DNA from: Dyella silvae
GTDB lineage: Bacteria > Pseudomonadota > Gammaproteobacteria > Xanthomonadales > Rhodanobacteraceae
NCBI RefSeq assembly: GCF_026421305.1
Contig: NZ_JAPJBQ010000007.1
Span: forward strand, 1-64,000
Length of the DNA: 64,000 nt
Direction: 5' to 3'
Below, piece after piece: positions 34,767 through 44,179 of the stretch (its first letter is position 1; the number at the start of each line of letters is the position of its first letter). A model generated the notes under the pieces. That model had not been told where the DNA came from and did not search any database. It saw only the letters and a program-made list of their open reading frames with translations. Both the position numbers and the translations under genes were made by a program.

Positions 34767-35180
34767 CTAAATCAACAGAGTGCAGAACCGCAACGTGGGC
34801 GGTGGATCGGGTCGGTGCGATGCGACATCAGGCAACGGCCTCTCATCGGGCGCGTGGACAATGGTCCCCAGCAACGACGGCGACTCGAGAGGCAGCAGAA
34901 GCGGTGGAACCGCAGGCAGGCGAACGTCATGTACGGAAGTCGCGTTGCCGGCGCAGTGCTCGGCGCAACGCGCATCCGGACTTTGATGCTGAAACGACGT
35001 CTTCGCCGAGGAAGACATGCCCATGGCGGCACAATCGCCCGTCATCACGACATCGGCAGGCTTCGTCGGCAAGGTGCAGACATAAGCCGCCATGGCCAAC
35101 TGTTGAAACAGCAGGCAAAACAGGACCACGCCGATCCAAGAGGCGCGGCGACGACGGCTGATGTGAAAGCACGAGCGCAT
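34767..35180 (-). CDS. Cys/His/Met-rich exported accessory protein of the efflux operon
   Basis: A 137-residue protein with one N-terminal hydrophobic helix (WIGVVLFCLLFQQLAMAA, about 16-33). Candidate metal ligands follow: YVC, GDCAAMGM, and RCAEHC, with scattered His. A Pro-rich region (VPPLLLPLE, RPDPPPT) fills the C-terminus. Similar small secreted proteins head many copper efflux operons. Probably a periplasmic metal-binding or sensing factor; the function is inferred from composition and position. Confidence 0.7.
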   Translation of the reverse strand: MRSCFHISRRRRASWIGVVLFCLLFQQLAMAAYVCTLPTKPADVVMTGDCAAMGMSSSAKTSFQHQSPDARCAEHCAGNATSVHDVRLPAVPPLLLPLESPSLLGTIVHAPDERPLPDVASHRPDPPPTLRFCTLLI

Positions 35181-35292
35181 GACCCGTTGATCATAGCGCA
35201 GCTGGACCCAGGTCCAGTCAAGGGGGTGTTAAACCCTTAACCGAGACGGTCAGTTTCGCTGCCGCCGATGGCCATTGGTCTTGCACAGAAGC

Positions 35293-35316
35293 ATCCGCTG
35301 CGGGTCGGAAGCGGAC
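35293..35316 (+). repeat. 24-nt dispersed hairpin copy
   Basis: Arms ATCCGCTGC and GGAAGCGGAC, loop GGGTC. It begins 9 bases past the stop of the TonB-domain gene. Confidence 0.85.
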
Positions 35317-35324
35317 GCGATGAA

Positions 35325-35960
35325 TCATATGGGCGGCTGTTGCGTAGGCATGAAATAAAGGCTGACTCCCATCAGGGCGATGCCGAGCGCGACCAAGATC
35401 AGATTTCGTTTGGCCACGGACCAATGAGTGGCCACGAATAGTGGGTACGTGATCAACCAAAGAGCGACCATCCCCGATAGCCAGAGGATCGACTTGCGCT
35501 TAGCAAGGACTACCGACCAACCGAAGCCAACGATCCAGATCAGGGCACCCAGAAACCCGGCCAGAGAACTGGCCATCGCCTTCAAATATTGGGGTGAGGC
35601 CAGTTCGCCAAGCGATGCAACTTTCAGCTGGAATGTAACCGGCACTAAAACCCACCGCTCTTGCGGCTTACCATCCGTCATTCCTGGTGAAAAAGACCAT
35701 CGCGAAACGCTTTGCAGCGCCGCTTCGTCCAAATCAGAATGGCCACTTGATTTGTGGACTGTCGCGTCGATAGCACGACCATTTATATCCACCTTGGCTT
35801 TTACGAGAACCGTGCCTTGCTCCCCAGCAGAAACGGCCGACGCCGGATACTCAATGGGCGCATGAACAACTGCCGGATCAGTCGCGTCCGCAGATGCCCA
35901 CGCATGACCAGACAGGCAAGTCGCCAGTAACCACGCGGCTACCACATATTTCCGGAACAT
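35325..35960 (-). CDS. TonB C-terminal-domain protein with trailing membrane helices
   Basis: A 211-residue protein. After a signal peptide (about 1-22) comes a TonB C-terminal domain (about 35-113: 'YPASAVSAGEQGTVLVKAKVDINGRAIDATVHKSSGHSDLDEAALQSVSRWSF'). Three transmembrane helices then follow (about 129-150, 156-175, 182-204). Energy-transducing TonB has its single helix at the N-terminus and the domain last, so this order is reversed and coupling to ExbB/ExbD is doubtful. A cassette-like unit flanked by hairpin copies. Confidence 0.75.
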   Translation of the reverse strand: MFRKYVVAAWLLATCLSGHAWASADATDPAVVHAPIEYPASAVSAGEQGTVLVKAKVDINGRAIDATVHKSSGHSDLDEAALQSVSRWSFSPGMTDGKPQERWVLVPVTFQLKVASLGELASPQYLKAMASSLAGFLGALIWIVGFGWSVVLAKRKSILWLSGMVALWLITYPLFVATHWSVAKRNLILVALGIALMGVSLYFMPTQQPPI

Positions 35961-36012
35961 CTCCCCCCCTATTGACCCACGTTATCTGGAAGGCATGTCA
36001 CATCTTCCAAGC

Positions 36013-36036
36013 GTCCGCTCCGGGTCGAAAGCGGAC
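36013..36036 (+). repeat. 24-nt dispersed hairpin copy
   Basis: Arms GTCCGCTCC and GAAAGCGGAC, loop GGGTC. It lies 8 bases past the zinc-ribbon gene stop and 53 bases upstream of the TonB-domain gene. Confidence 0.85.
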
Positions 36037-36043
36037 CTTAAAG

Positions 36044-36331
36044 TCAGCCCCCATCTCTCAGGTCGCTCCCACACATGGAGCACTTTTGGGGAGGCCATGC
36101 CACCCAAATTGTTCCCCACGTTTTGCTTTGGCTTCGCCCAAGAGGATTTCCGCAGGCTCCACATCTAATCGATGCTGACAAACCCCCGATGACAACGACG
36201 ATGATGAAAATTGTAATTGCGGGAGAAATGAAAGCCGAAAGAAGCGGCGGAATCACGGCCGCCAGAACAGGGAAACACGCCAACAAGAGAAAAAACCGCC
36301 GTCTAGGTCCCATTCCATTTACACCTGTCAA
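36044..36331 (-). CDS. Small membrane protein with a zinc-ribbon-like tail
   Basis: A 95-residue protein: two adjacent hydrophobic segments (FFLLLACFPVLAAVIPPLLS and ITIFIIVVVIGGLSAS), then CGACGNPLG and CSMCGSDL, two CxxCG knuckles 25 residues apart that could bind one zinc. It may start at the ATG at 36331 or at 36313. The family is not recognised. Confidence 0.65.
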   Translation of the reverse strand: MTGVNGMGPRRRFFLLLACFPVLAAVIPPLLSAFISPAITIFIIVVVIGGLSASIRCGACGNPLGRSQSKTWGTIWVAWPPQKCSMCGSDLRDGG

Positions 36332-36376
36332 AAGCCGGCGCTTGCACTGGGTTGAGGAAGGCGCCTTTTATCGAAT

Positions 36377-36400
36377 GTCCTCTTCGGGTCGGAACCGGAC
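36377..36400 (+). repeat. 24-nt dispersed hairpin copy
   Basis: Arms GTCCTCTTC and GGAACCGGAC, one mismatch. It closes this block 46 bases upstream of the zinc-ribbon gene. Confidence 0.75.
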
Positions 36401-36601
36401 CTCACACGACTCGGCCGATCGACCACGGACCGCTTAGCTACAGAGTCGCATCCAACATCAGGCACTTTAGCCTTTCAGCGATGCGTCCCCAGTTTCCTCT
36501 CCCAGGTCATCAAGCCCCCCCAGCACTCACCAAGCTAACAAGCCACGACAAACCGGACTCAACGTAGCTTGGTGCCAGCCGGCTTTTCACTGCCTTATCG
36601 C

Positions 36602-39600
36602 TTACGGCTGGAACTTTTGCTCCACGCCTAGCAGGATCGACTGATTGTCGTGGCTGCTGTTGTCCAACAGGTTCTGGTATTCCATTCGTAGCATCAGTCC
36701 GCGCAACGTCTGAAGTTCCACGCCGACGCCAAACAGCATGTGGTTACGCGCCTGCTGATTGAGCGTGGCTTGATAAAGCGGCCCCGTAAGCAGATCGGCA
36801 TAACGCATGGTCGCCTGACTCGCCCCTTCAAAGTCGCGTTGGTACTCAATGCGGAAGCGAGGCGTCCACACGCCGTAATCGCGCTTGATCATGAAATCGC
36901 CGCGCAGGCCCAGGCTGCCGGTGCTGCTGTCCACGGTCTGACGCTGGTAGCTCAGTGCGTAGATGCCGTCGCCATGTTCGGTATAGGCATCGAGCGTGGC
37001 ATGGCCGATGTCCAGTCGCCCATACGGTGCCAGCACCCAGGTATCGCGGCGCCGTTCGTAGCCCACCGAGAACGAGCCGAACACCTGGCCGCCATCGCGG
37101 CTGCCTTGCACCGTGCCGCCATTGTCGGTGACGTAGCGACGCGCATCGAACGAAAGCCACTGATAGCCGACCAGGGCATCGATAAAGGTCGACTCGGCCG
37201 GACGGTAGCTCGCATACGCCGCCACGTTGTAGCTGTCGACGGTACTGCGACTGCCGTTGTGACCAATATCCGACGCATCGTGGCCATAACCCAGGCCACC
37301 GCCGACCGCCCACGAATCGCTGATTTGCTTGTCGGCACCGATGCTGAGTCCCGCCGTGGTGAAGTCGATGCCATTGGCGCTGCCACCCAGTTCGCGCGTG
37401 CCGAAGTTGGCCGCGCCGCCGGTCCAGATCGAGATGCTGCCAGGCAAACCACCACCGCCTGCGGTGCCGCCCGTCTGCGCGGGTGCCGAGCCATCTGGCT
37501 GCACAAGGTAGCGCCGCCCCCAATCATCCTCGCCATTGTCGTTATGCATGAGCCCCGTAACGGGGTCGCGACTGACGCGGCCACCACCGGACACCAGGCT
37601 GATGCCATTGGTGAATCCGCCAGTGGCGTTGCCGACGTGCAGGCTTTCCAGGCGCCGCTGGAAGTTGTTGATCTGGCCCGCTGCCAGGCGCCGGGTGGCA
37701 TCGGCCTGCGCGTCGAGAATGCCCAGCACCTCAGCGTTCCTGGAAGGGTCGCTGCGCGGCGTCACCTGGATGGACAGGATCGCCGGTGCCGAGGTGGCAT
37801 ATGCATTGCTCAGGGTAAAGGCGAGCTGTGCCGCGCCGCTAAAGTTGGCGGCGACGGTGAGATCAAGCACGTAACCGTTGCCCGTGTTGCGGATGCTGGC
37901 GCTGCCTGCTTGTGCCGGCGTGATCGATAGCACGTTAGCGGCAGTGAACGGTCCACCCGTCGCACCACCCGTAAGGTCGACATGCACCGTGGTACCGGCA
38001 ACGGCCTGCACCGCCAGCGATGTGGAGGGTAGCGGTAGCGGATTGACCGTGACGGTGGCATTCGCAGGCGCGGATGGTCCGAATGCGTTAGCCACGCTAT
38101 AGCCGAAGGACACCGGACCCGAGGCATTCGCCGGTGGTGTGTAGACGATATCCATGCCTGCAACGGTCGCCGTGCCGGTACTCGGAGGCGACGTGATCGT
38201 CACCGCCGTGAACGGCCCGCCAGTGGCACCATTGGTCGCGTGGATGGTGACGGGTTTACCGGCCAATATGGTCGCGGTCTGCGGTGCGGCCACCGGTACC
38301 GCCAGCGCGGTCACGGTGATGCTGACGGAGGCAGGCGCGGACGTTCCACCCGGGCCGGTCGCGACGTACATCAACGTGTCGTTACCGAAGAAGTTGGCGG
38401 TCGGCGTGTAGATCACCGATAACCCGTTGACGCTCGCCGTTCCATGCGTTGGCGCCTGGGTGATCGCCACACTGGTGATCGGGCCCGTGTCATTGGCCGT
38501 CACCGCAATGGTCACGGGCGCATTGGATGGCGTAGTCGCCGCATCATTGACTGCCACCGGTACCGCCTGGCCTACAGTAAGCGCATAGGCCTGCGACCCG
38601 GTGAAATTTGCGCCATCCTTTGCGGTGATGGTGAAGGCATAGCTGCCGGCTGCGGTCGGTGTGCCCGTCAGCGCGCCATTGCTGGCAAGACTAAGCCCCG
38701 CTGGCAAGCTGCCGCCACTGACGTTGAAGACATAACTTCCGTTGCCACCGCTCGCTGTGAACTGCTGACTGAAGGCGGCACCCACCTGTGCCCCCGTCAA
38801 TGTCGCCGGACTCACGGTGATGCTCGGCGCATTGACGGTCAGCGTGTAATTGCGCACTGCAGTGAAGGGCGCTCCTGTGCCGGTGCTGCTGTCAGTGGCG
38901 CGAATGGTGACGTTGAAGGTTCCCGCTGCGGTGGGCGTACCCGATAGCACACCCGTGCTGGCATTGAACGACAAGCCGGCCGGCAACGTACCCCCGCTTA
39001 CTGCATAGGTGTACGGCGCCGTACCCCCACTGGCGTTGACGGTTTGACTATAGGCTGCTTCAGCAGTCGCCGTCGGCAGGCTGGCAGGGTTCAGCGCCAC
39101 GACGGCTATACCGACTGTGACGCTGTAGGACTGCGTGCCCGTCGCGCCATTCGCATCGGTGGCCCGCACCGAGATGTTGAACGTTCCGGCAGCCGTCGGC
39201 GCACCACTGATGGCACCCGCACTGCTCAGGGTTAACCCAGCCGGCAACGCACCCGAGGTAACGGCAAACGTGTACGGTGCCACGCCACCACCCGCGGTGA
39301 GACCTTGGCTGTAGAACGTACCGACGGTTCCCCCCGGCACACTGCCAGGTGTCACCGTGATGGTGGGTACTGCAATGGACAGTGTGTAGTTCTGGGATGC
39401 ACTGAATGGCGCGCCCGCGCCCGTACTCCGGTCCGTTGCCGTAATCGTGATCGGAAAGCTGCCGGTTTGTGTCGGCGTGCCGGAAAGTGTGCCGGTCGCT
39501 GCGTTCCAGGACATACCCGCCGGCAAGGCACCACTCTCAACGTACGTATAGGGCCCCACACCACCGCTTGCCGTGAAGGTTTGCACGTACGCCTGCGCGT

Positions 39601-42202
39601 AACTGCCATTGAGCGTCGATCCAGAAGGCGCAACCGTCACCACAGGCGCGGCGATGGTAACCGTGTAGCTCTGGACTCCGGTATACGGACCTGTGCCGGT
39701 GCTGCTGTCCTGTGCCCGCACGATGAAACTGTAGTTACCAGCGCCCGTAGGCGTGCCTGTCAGCGCGCCGTTGCTTGCCAGGCTCAGGCCGGGCGGCAAC
39801 GAACCCGATGCGAGGGCGAACACGTAGGGCGCCGTACCGCCGCTGCTGCTCAAGCTTTGCGAATACGCCACGCCATCGGTGCCTGCTGCCAGCGTCGCAG
39901 GGCTGACCGTCAGGGTCGCCGCGTTGATCGTCAGCGTATAGGCCTGGCTACCGGTATTGGCGTTGGCATCGGTGGCCGTCACGGTGAAGGAAAAACCGCC
40001 TCCCGCCGTTGCTGTGCCCGACAACGTGCCACTGCTGCTCAGTGTCAAACCGGCAGGCAGTGCGCCTGAAGTCACTGCATACGTATAGGGGCCACTGCCG
40101 CCGCTCGCCGTGATGACCTGGCTGTACGACGTGCTCACTGAGCCCGCGGGCAAACTGCTCCCCGGACTCAACGTGATGCTTGGCGCGCTCACCGTCACCG
40201 AGTACGACTGCGAACCCGTAAACGGGCCGGTACCGGTGCTCCCATCCGTCGCGGTGATGGTGAAGCTGTAGTTGCCGTTGGCCGTCGGGTTACCGCTCAA
40301 GACACCGCTGCTGCTCAGCGCCATGCCGGTTGGCAACGCGCCTGCGGTCACGCTGAAGGTGTAAGGCGCCGTGCCGCCGGCGCCGGTCACCGTCTGGTTA
40401 TAGGCGCCGTGCAACGTGGCTGCGGGCAGCGTGCCCGGTGCAACCGCGATGGTCGGTGCGGCGATGGTCAGCGAATACGACTGCGTGCTGGTGGCGCTCA
40501 GCGCATCCGTCACCGTAATCGAGAACGAGAAGGAGCCTCCCGCCGTCGGCGTACCGGACAGCACGCCGCTACTGCTCAAGCTCAACCCGGCGGGCAAGCT
40601 CCCCGCCGTCACCGCAAAGCTAAGCGGCGAGTTGCCGCCGCTGACGGCAATGGTCTGGCTATACGACGTACCGACCGAGCCCGCCGTCAGCGAGGTGGTC
40701 GTGATGACCGGTGGAAGGGCATTCACGGTCAACGTGTAGTTGCGACTTCCCGTGTACGGACCGGTGCCGGTACTGCTATCCGTTGCAGTGATCTGGAACG
40801 TAAACGCACCGGACACCGTCGGTGTTCCACTGAGCGTACCGGCACTGGACAACGTCATGCCCGCAGGCAGCGATCCCGATGTCACGGCGTAGGTATACGC
40901 GGCCGTGCCGCCGCTCGCGGTCAGTGACTGTGAATAGGCGCTCGCCTGGGTTGCGGAAGGCAACGTGGCCGGCGTCAAGGTAATGGTCGGCGCGGACACG
41001 ATCAGCGTATACGCCTGCGTTCCCGTACTGGCACCGGCATCGTGCGCGGCGATGGTGAAGTTGAATGTGCCGCCGGCAGTCGGCGTTCCCGACAGCGCAC
41101 CGGTGGATGTGTTCAACGACATGCCGGCGGGCAGGCTGCCGGCGGAAACGCTGTACGTATACGGCGCGGTGCCGCCGCTCGCGGCAACTCCGCCGCTGTA
41201 TGACGAACCTACCTGACCATTGCCAAGCGAAGTGGGCGAAAACGTCAGCGGCGGCGGCGCCAGTACGGTGACGTTGTAGGTACGGGAATTGAAGTACGGG
41301 CCGCCTGCGCTGTGGTCGGTGGAGCGTATGGTGAAGCTGTAGCTGCCTTGTGTTGTGGGCGTGCCCGACACCACACCGGAATTCAGGCTCAGGCCCGGCG
41401 GCAACGGTCCTACGTCAACGCTATAGGTATATGGCGCCGTGCCGCCACTGGAACTCAGGGGCTGGCTATACGGTGCGCCTTGTACCGGGTTGGGCAGAGC
41501 GCTCAGCGTGATGGTGGGCACCGGCACGGTGACCGAGTAGCTCTTGTCCACCGACAAGCCCGTCTTATCCACCACATGGATCGTAAACGCGGAGCTGCCG
41601 GCCGTCGTCGGCGTGCCGGAGATGACATTGCCGCTTATCGTCAGGCCAGGTGGCAGGGAGCCGCTGCTCAACGTAAATGTATATGGCGCGGTGCCGCCTG
41701 TGGCGGATAGCGACGTGCTGTTAAACGTTCCAACGTTGAGCGCTGGATAGGTACCGGGCGAAACCGTGATGGGCGACGTCGAAGCACCGATCGCTACAGT
41801 GACGCTGATCGCTGTGCCGTTGCTATCGTTGAACGTAAAGCTGTCGGTCGTCTGACCGTTGCCGTTATTTACATAAGTGATCGTATCGGTGCTGCCATTC
41901 GAAATCGTCGCACTGCCGTTTAATGGCCCAGACGTCACGGGCCCGACACCGACGACACCCGGGAGCGAATCGCAAGCGGTGACATTGATCGAAATCGTAC
42001 CGCCCGAGGCCATGGGCGATGTCGATGGCGTGGTATTCGAATCGGGGACACTGAAATTCGCGCACAGCGGTGCCGCCGCATGCGCAGGCATCGTCCACAT
42101 CATGGCAAGGCATATCAGCGCAAAAGCGCCGAGTCGGCGAATCCAGCTCGCACGATGTCCAAACGACATCGCGGCGCGATGCCTCCACTGACGAAATTCC
42201 AT
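36602..42202 (-). CDS. Giant Ig-repeat autotransporter adhesin
   Basis: A 1866-residue predicted surface protein. A long signal peptide ends near PAHA (about residue 40 from MEFRQWRHR). One N-terminal Ig-like module is followed by 12 putative-Ig (He_PIG-type) repeats of roughly 85-95 residues, each with a GSLPAGLSL...G.LSGTPT hairpin. Three cadherin-like/Ig modules ('NDAATTPSNAPVTIAVTANDTG') come next, then a linker and a C-terminal autotransporter beta-barrel of about 280 residues ending LLGVEQKFQP. The start at 42202 is preferred since the preceding 64 codons are not signal-like; AGGGGGCGG precedes it. It diverges from the tail-collar operon and probably serves adhesion or aggregation. Confidence 0.9.
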   Translation of the reverse strand: MEFRQWRHRAAMSFGHRASWIRRLGAFALICLAMMWTMPAHAAAPLCANFSVPDSNTTPSTSPMASGGTISINVTACDSLPGVVGVGPVTSGPLNGSATISNGSTDTITYVNNGNGQTTDSFTFNDSNGTAISVTVAIGASTSPITVSPGTYPALNVGTFNSTSLSATGGTAPYTFTLSSGSLPPGLTISGNVISGTPTTAGSSAFTIHVVDKTGLSVDKSYSVTVPVPTITLSALPNPVQGAPYSQPLSSSGGTAPYTYSVDVGPLPPGLSLNSGVVSGTPTTQGSYSFTIRSTDHSAGGPYFNSRTYNVTVLAPPPLTFSPTSLGNGQVGSSYSGGVAASGGTAPYTYSVSAGSLPAGMSLNTSTGALSGTPTAGGTFNFTIAAHDAGASTGTQAYTLIVSAPTITLTPATLPSATQASAYSQSLTASGGTAAYTYAVTSGSLPAGMTLSSAGTLSGTPTVSGAFTFQITATDSSTGTGPYTGSRNYTLTVNALPPVITTTSLTAGSVGTSYSQTIAVSGGNSPLSFAVTAGSLPAGLSLSSSGVLSGTPTAGGSFSFSITVTDALSATSTQSYSLTIAAPTIAVAPGTLPAATLHGAYNQTVTGAGGTAPYTFSVTAGALPTGMALSSSGVLSGNPTANGNYSFTITATDGSTGTGPFTGSQSYSVTVSAPSITLSPGSSLPAGSVSTSYSQVITASGGSGPYTYAVTSGALPAGLTLSSSGTLSGTATAGGGFSFTVTATDANANTGSQAYTLTINAATLTVSPATLAAGTDGVAYSQSLSSSGGTAPYVFALASGSLPPGLSLASNGALTGTPTGAGNYSFIVRAQDSSTGTGPYTGVQSYTVTIAAPVVTVAPSGSTLNGSYAQAYVQTFTASGGVGPYTYVESGALPAGMSWNAATGTLSGTPTQTGSFPITITATDRSTGAGAPFSASQNYTLSIAVPTITVTPGSVPGGTVGTFYSQGLTAGGGVAPYTFAVTSGALPAGLTLSSAGAISGAPTAAGTFNISVRATDANGATGTQSYSVTVGIAVVALNPASLPTATAEAAYSQTVNASGGTAPYTYAVSGGTLPAGLSFNASTGVLSGTPTAAGTFNVTIRATDSSTGTGAPFTAVRNYTLTVNAPSITVSPATLTGAQVGAAFSQQFTASGGNGSYVFNVSGGSLPAGLSLASNGALTGTPTAAGSYAFTITAKDGANFTGSQAYALTVGQAVPVAVNDAATTPSNAPVTIAVTANDTGPITSVAITQAPTHGTASVNGLSVIYTPTANFFGNDTLMYVATGPGGTSAPASVSITVTALAVPVAAPQTATILAGKPVTIHATNGATGGPFTAVTITSPPSTGTATVAGMDIVYTPPANASGPVSFGYSVANAFGPSAPANATVTVNPLPLPSTSLAVQAVAGTTVHVDLTGGATGGPFTAANVLSITPAQAGSASIRNTGNGYVLDLTVAANFSGAAQLAFTLSNAYATSAPAILSIQVTPRSDPSRNAEVLGILDAQADATRRLAAGQINNFQRRLESLHVGNATGGFTNGISLVSGGGRVSRDPVTGLMHNDNGEDDWGRRYLVQPDGSAPAQTGGTAGGGGLPGSISIWTGGAANFGTRELGGSANGIDFTTAGLSIGADKQISDSWAVGGGLGYGHDASDIGHNGSRSTVDSYNVAAYASYRPAESTFIDALVGYQWLSFDARRYVTDNGGTVQGSRDGGQVFGSFSVGYERRRDTWVLAPYGRLDIGHATLDAYTEHGDGIYALSYQRQTVDSSTGSLGLRGDFMIKRDYGVWTPRFRIEYQRDFEGASQATMRYADLLTGPLYQATLNQQARNHMLFGVGVELQTLRGLMLRMEYQNLLDNSSHDNQSILLGVEQKFQP

Positions 42203-42537
42203 GTCCGCCCCCTGGCAGAGACATTGATTGCTAGGCCAAACGCACACCAACAAGCATCGCCACGTGGCGACCATGTGAGATCTGGAACCCCTGCTGCGTA
42301 CCCCTGGATCTGGCCGTCCATGCTTCCAGGCATGGAAAGACGAACGGCTTTTGTGACACACCGAAGTCATCATCGGCCATTCGGCATAGGCCAAATGGCT
42401 TCACCAATGCGTCACGCAGTGATCAGTGACTCAACATAGTAGTTCGTTGCGAATTGCACTTGTCAAGTCCAAAGCACTTAAGGGACAGTACGCGCCGCAT
42501 GTCGGCCAGGGCGGCCCGGCATCTTCAGGGGGACAAC
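42203..42537. promoter_or_regulatory. Divergent intergenic region between adhesin and tail-collar operon
   Basis: This 335-base stretch must contain promoters for both the adhesin (minus) and the three-gene collar operon (plus). I see no gene in it. The head-to-head layout suggests shared control; no operator dyad stood out by eye. Confidence 0.5.
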
Positions 42538-43044
42538 ATGGCAGAGGTATTTCTCGGGCAGATCATGCTCACGCCGTTCAATTTCGCGCCCAGAGGCATG
42601 GCGCAATGCAATGGCGCGCTTCTTCCCATCAACCAGAACACGGCGTTGTTCTCGTTGCTAGGCGTGACCTACGGCGGTAACGGCACCACCACCTTCCAGC
42701 TTCCTGATCTGCGCGGGCGCGCCCCGCTCGGGTATGGCACGTACAACAGCATTGGCGAGATCGCCGGCACGGAATCCGTCACGCTAAATTCCGATCAGAT
42801 TCCGCAGCACACGCATATGGCCAATGCGAGCACCAACGCGGGTGGCGCGCGCAATCCGACCAGCGGTCTTTATGGCAACTCGGGCACTGAATCGATCTAT
42901 GGGCCCTCCGGCGGCACCCAGGTCGTGCTCAATTCGTCCACGCTGGACGGAGGCGGCCAGAACCAACCGCACTCCAACATGCAGCCGTACCTCGTGCTCA
43001 ATTTCTGCATTGCGTTGAACGGCATCTTTCCGTCGCGCGGCTAA
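42538..43044 (+). CDS. Phage tail collar-domain (MdpB-like) protein 1
   Basis: A 168-residue protein. 'FLGQIMLTPFNFAPRGMAQCNGALLPINQNTALFSLLGVTYGGNGTTTFQLPDLRGRAPLG' is the tail-collar domain. 'QIPQHTHMA' carries the His-x-His motif that binds metal in collar proteins. It ends 'NFCIALNGIFPSRG'. This standalone form is the microcystin-dependent-protein (Mdp) family. ATG at 42538 after GGGGGAC. First of three tandem paralogues. Confidence 0.92.
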   Translation: MAEVFLGQIMLTPFNFAPRGMAQCNGALLPINQNTALFSLLGVTYGGNGTTTFQLPDLRGRAPLGYGTYNSIGEIAGTESVTLNSDQIPQHTHMANASTNAGGARNPTSGLYGNSGTESIYGPSGGTQVVLNSSTLDGGGQNQPHSNMQPYLVLNFCIALNGIFPSRG

Positions 43045-43062
43045 CGTCATCGGAGCATTTTC

Positions 43063-43593
43063 ATGAGCACACCGTATCTCGGAGAAATCCGGCTGCTGCC
43101 GTACACGTTTGCGCCTGTGGGCTGGGCCGACTGTGACGGCTCGATGCTTAGCATCAACGACAACCAGGCGCTGTTCGCGCTTATCGGCACCACTTACGGC
43201 GGAGATGGCCAGATCACCTTCGGCCTGCCCGACTTGCGCGGACGCGTGCCCTTGCATCAAGGCCAGGGCCAAGGCCTCAGCGTGCGGGTGATCGGTGAAA
43301 TAGCCGGCTACGAAAGCGTGTCGCTGACCGCCAACCAGCTGCCGGCGCATACGCACTCGTTCTCGGCGACCAGTGCTGCCGCCAGTGCGACTGCACCGGG
43401 CGGCAACGTCCAGCTTGGCGCCTTGTCCGGCGACTTTATGTACACCAGCGATATCACCGGCAGCGCCAGCGTTTCTCCGGCGCCGACCATGATCTCGAGC
43501 GCTGGCAGCAGCGCGCCCCACGACAACACGATGCCCACATTGACAGTGCGCTTCTGCATTGCGACCCAGGGCATCTTTCCGACACAGAGCTGA
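43063..43593 (+). CDS. Phage tail collar-domain (MdpB-like) protein 2
   Basis: A 176-residue paralogue, 18 bases after the first. 'YLGEIRLLPYTFAPVGWADCDGSMLSINDNQALFALIGTTYGGDG' opens it, 'LPAHTHSFSATS' holds the His-x-His site, and the end is 'RFCIATQGIFPTQS'. A Ser/Ala/Gly-rich insertion follows the His motif. The ATG at 43063 follows GGAGC. It probably assembles with its neighbours as trimers (family inference). Confidence 0.92.
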   Translation: MSTPYLGEIRLLPYTFAPVGWADCDGSMLSINDNQALFALIGTTYGGDGQITFGLPDLRGRVPLHQGQGQGLSVRVIGEIAGYESVSLTANQLPAHTHSFSATSAAASATAPGGNVQLGALSGDFMYTSDITGSASVSPAPTMISSAGSSAPHDNTMPTLTVRFCIATQGIFPTQS

Positions 43594-43645
43594 CGACGCA
43601 CCGAAACGCTTCGCAGAGCGAGCCGTAGCGACAGGGGATCACATT

Positions 43646-44179
43646 ATGACCACACCGTTTCTGGGCGAAATTCAGCTGTTTGGCTTCAACTTCGCCCCCT
43701 ATAACTGGGCGCAGTGCAACGGGCAATTCATGCCCATCTCGCAATATACGGCCCTGTTTTCGCTGCTCGGCACCAATTTCGGCGGCAATGGCACGAACAT
43801 TTTCCAGCTGCCGAATTTTCAGGGCAATCTGCCTTGTTCGCAGGGACAAGGTCCAGGTTTGACCCCGCGTGCCATCGGCGAGACGTTCGGCAGCAACGAC
43901 ACCACGCTGAATAGCATCGAGATGGCTGCGCACAATCACAAGATGCACATCTTCGGCCAACCCGATTCGACCAAGCGCCATGGCGTGCCGCTCACCGGCG
44001 ACGCCGTGCTGATCCCGGGGAGCGATGGCCCGTTCACCACGAGCAGCACCGCCAACACGACGTTTCCTGCAGCGATGACCGGGCCCAGTGGCAACGGGCT
44101 GGCGCATAACAACCAGCAGCCGTTTCTCGCCGTCAACTTCTGCATAGCGCTGGGTGGGGCGTTCCCCGTCCGGCCTTGA
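43646..44179 (+). CDS. Phage tail collar-domain (MdpB-like) protein 3
   Basis: A 177-residue third paralogue. 'FLGEIQLFGFNFAPYNWAQCNGQFMPISQYTALFSLLGTNFGGNGTNIFQLPNFQGNLP' is the collar domain. The metal motif is altered to His-Asn-His (AAHNHKM), still with two His. It ends 'NFCIALGGAFPVRP'. The ATG at 43646 follows AGGGGATC. Its 3' end overlaps the GNAT gene by 26 bases. Confidence 0.92.
   Translation: MTTPFLGEIQLFGFNFAPYNWAQCNGQFMPISQYTALFSLLGTNFGGNGTNIFQLPNFQGNLPCSQGQGPGLTPRAIGETFGSNDTTLNSIEMAAHNHKMHIFGQPDSTKRHGVPLTGDAVLIPGSDGPFTTSSTANTTFPAAMTGPSGNGLAHNNQQPFLAVNFCIALGGAFPVRP

Noticed and set aside
42538-44179. Prophage or contractile injection system
   Set aside because: Only collar-domain proteins are present; no sheath, tube, baseplate, portal or lysis genes were found in the surrounding 20 kb.
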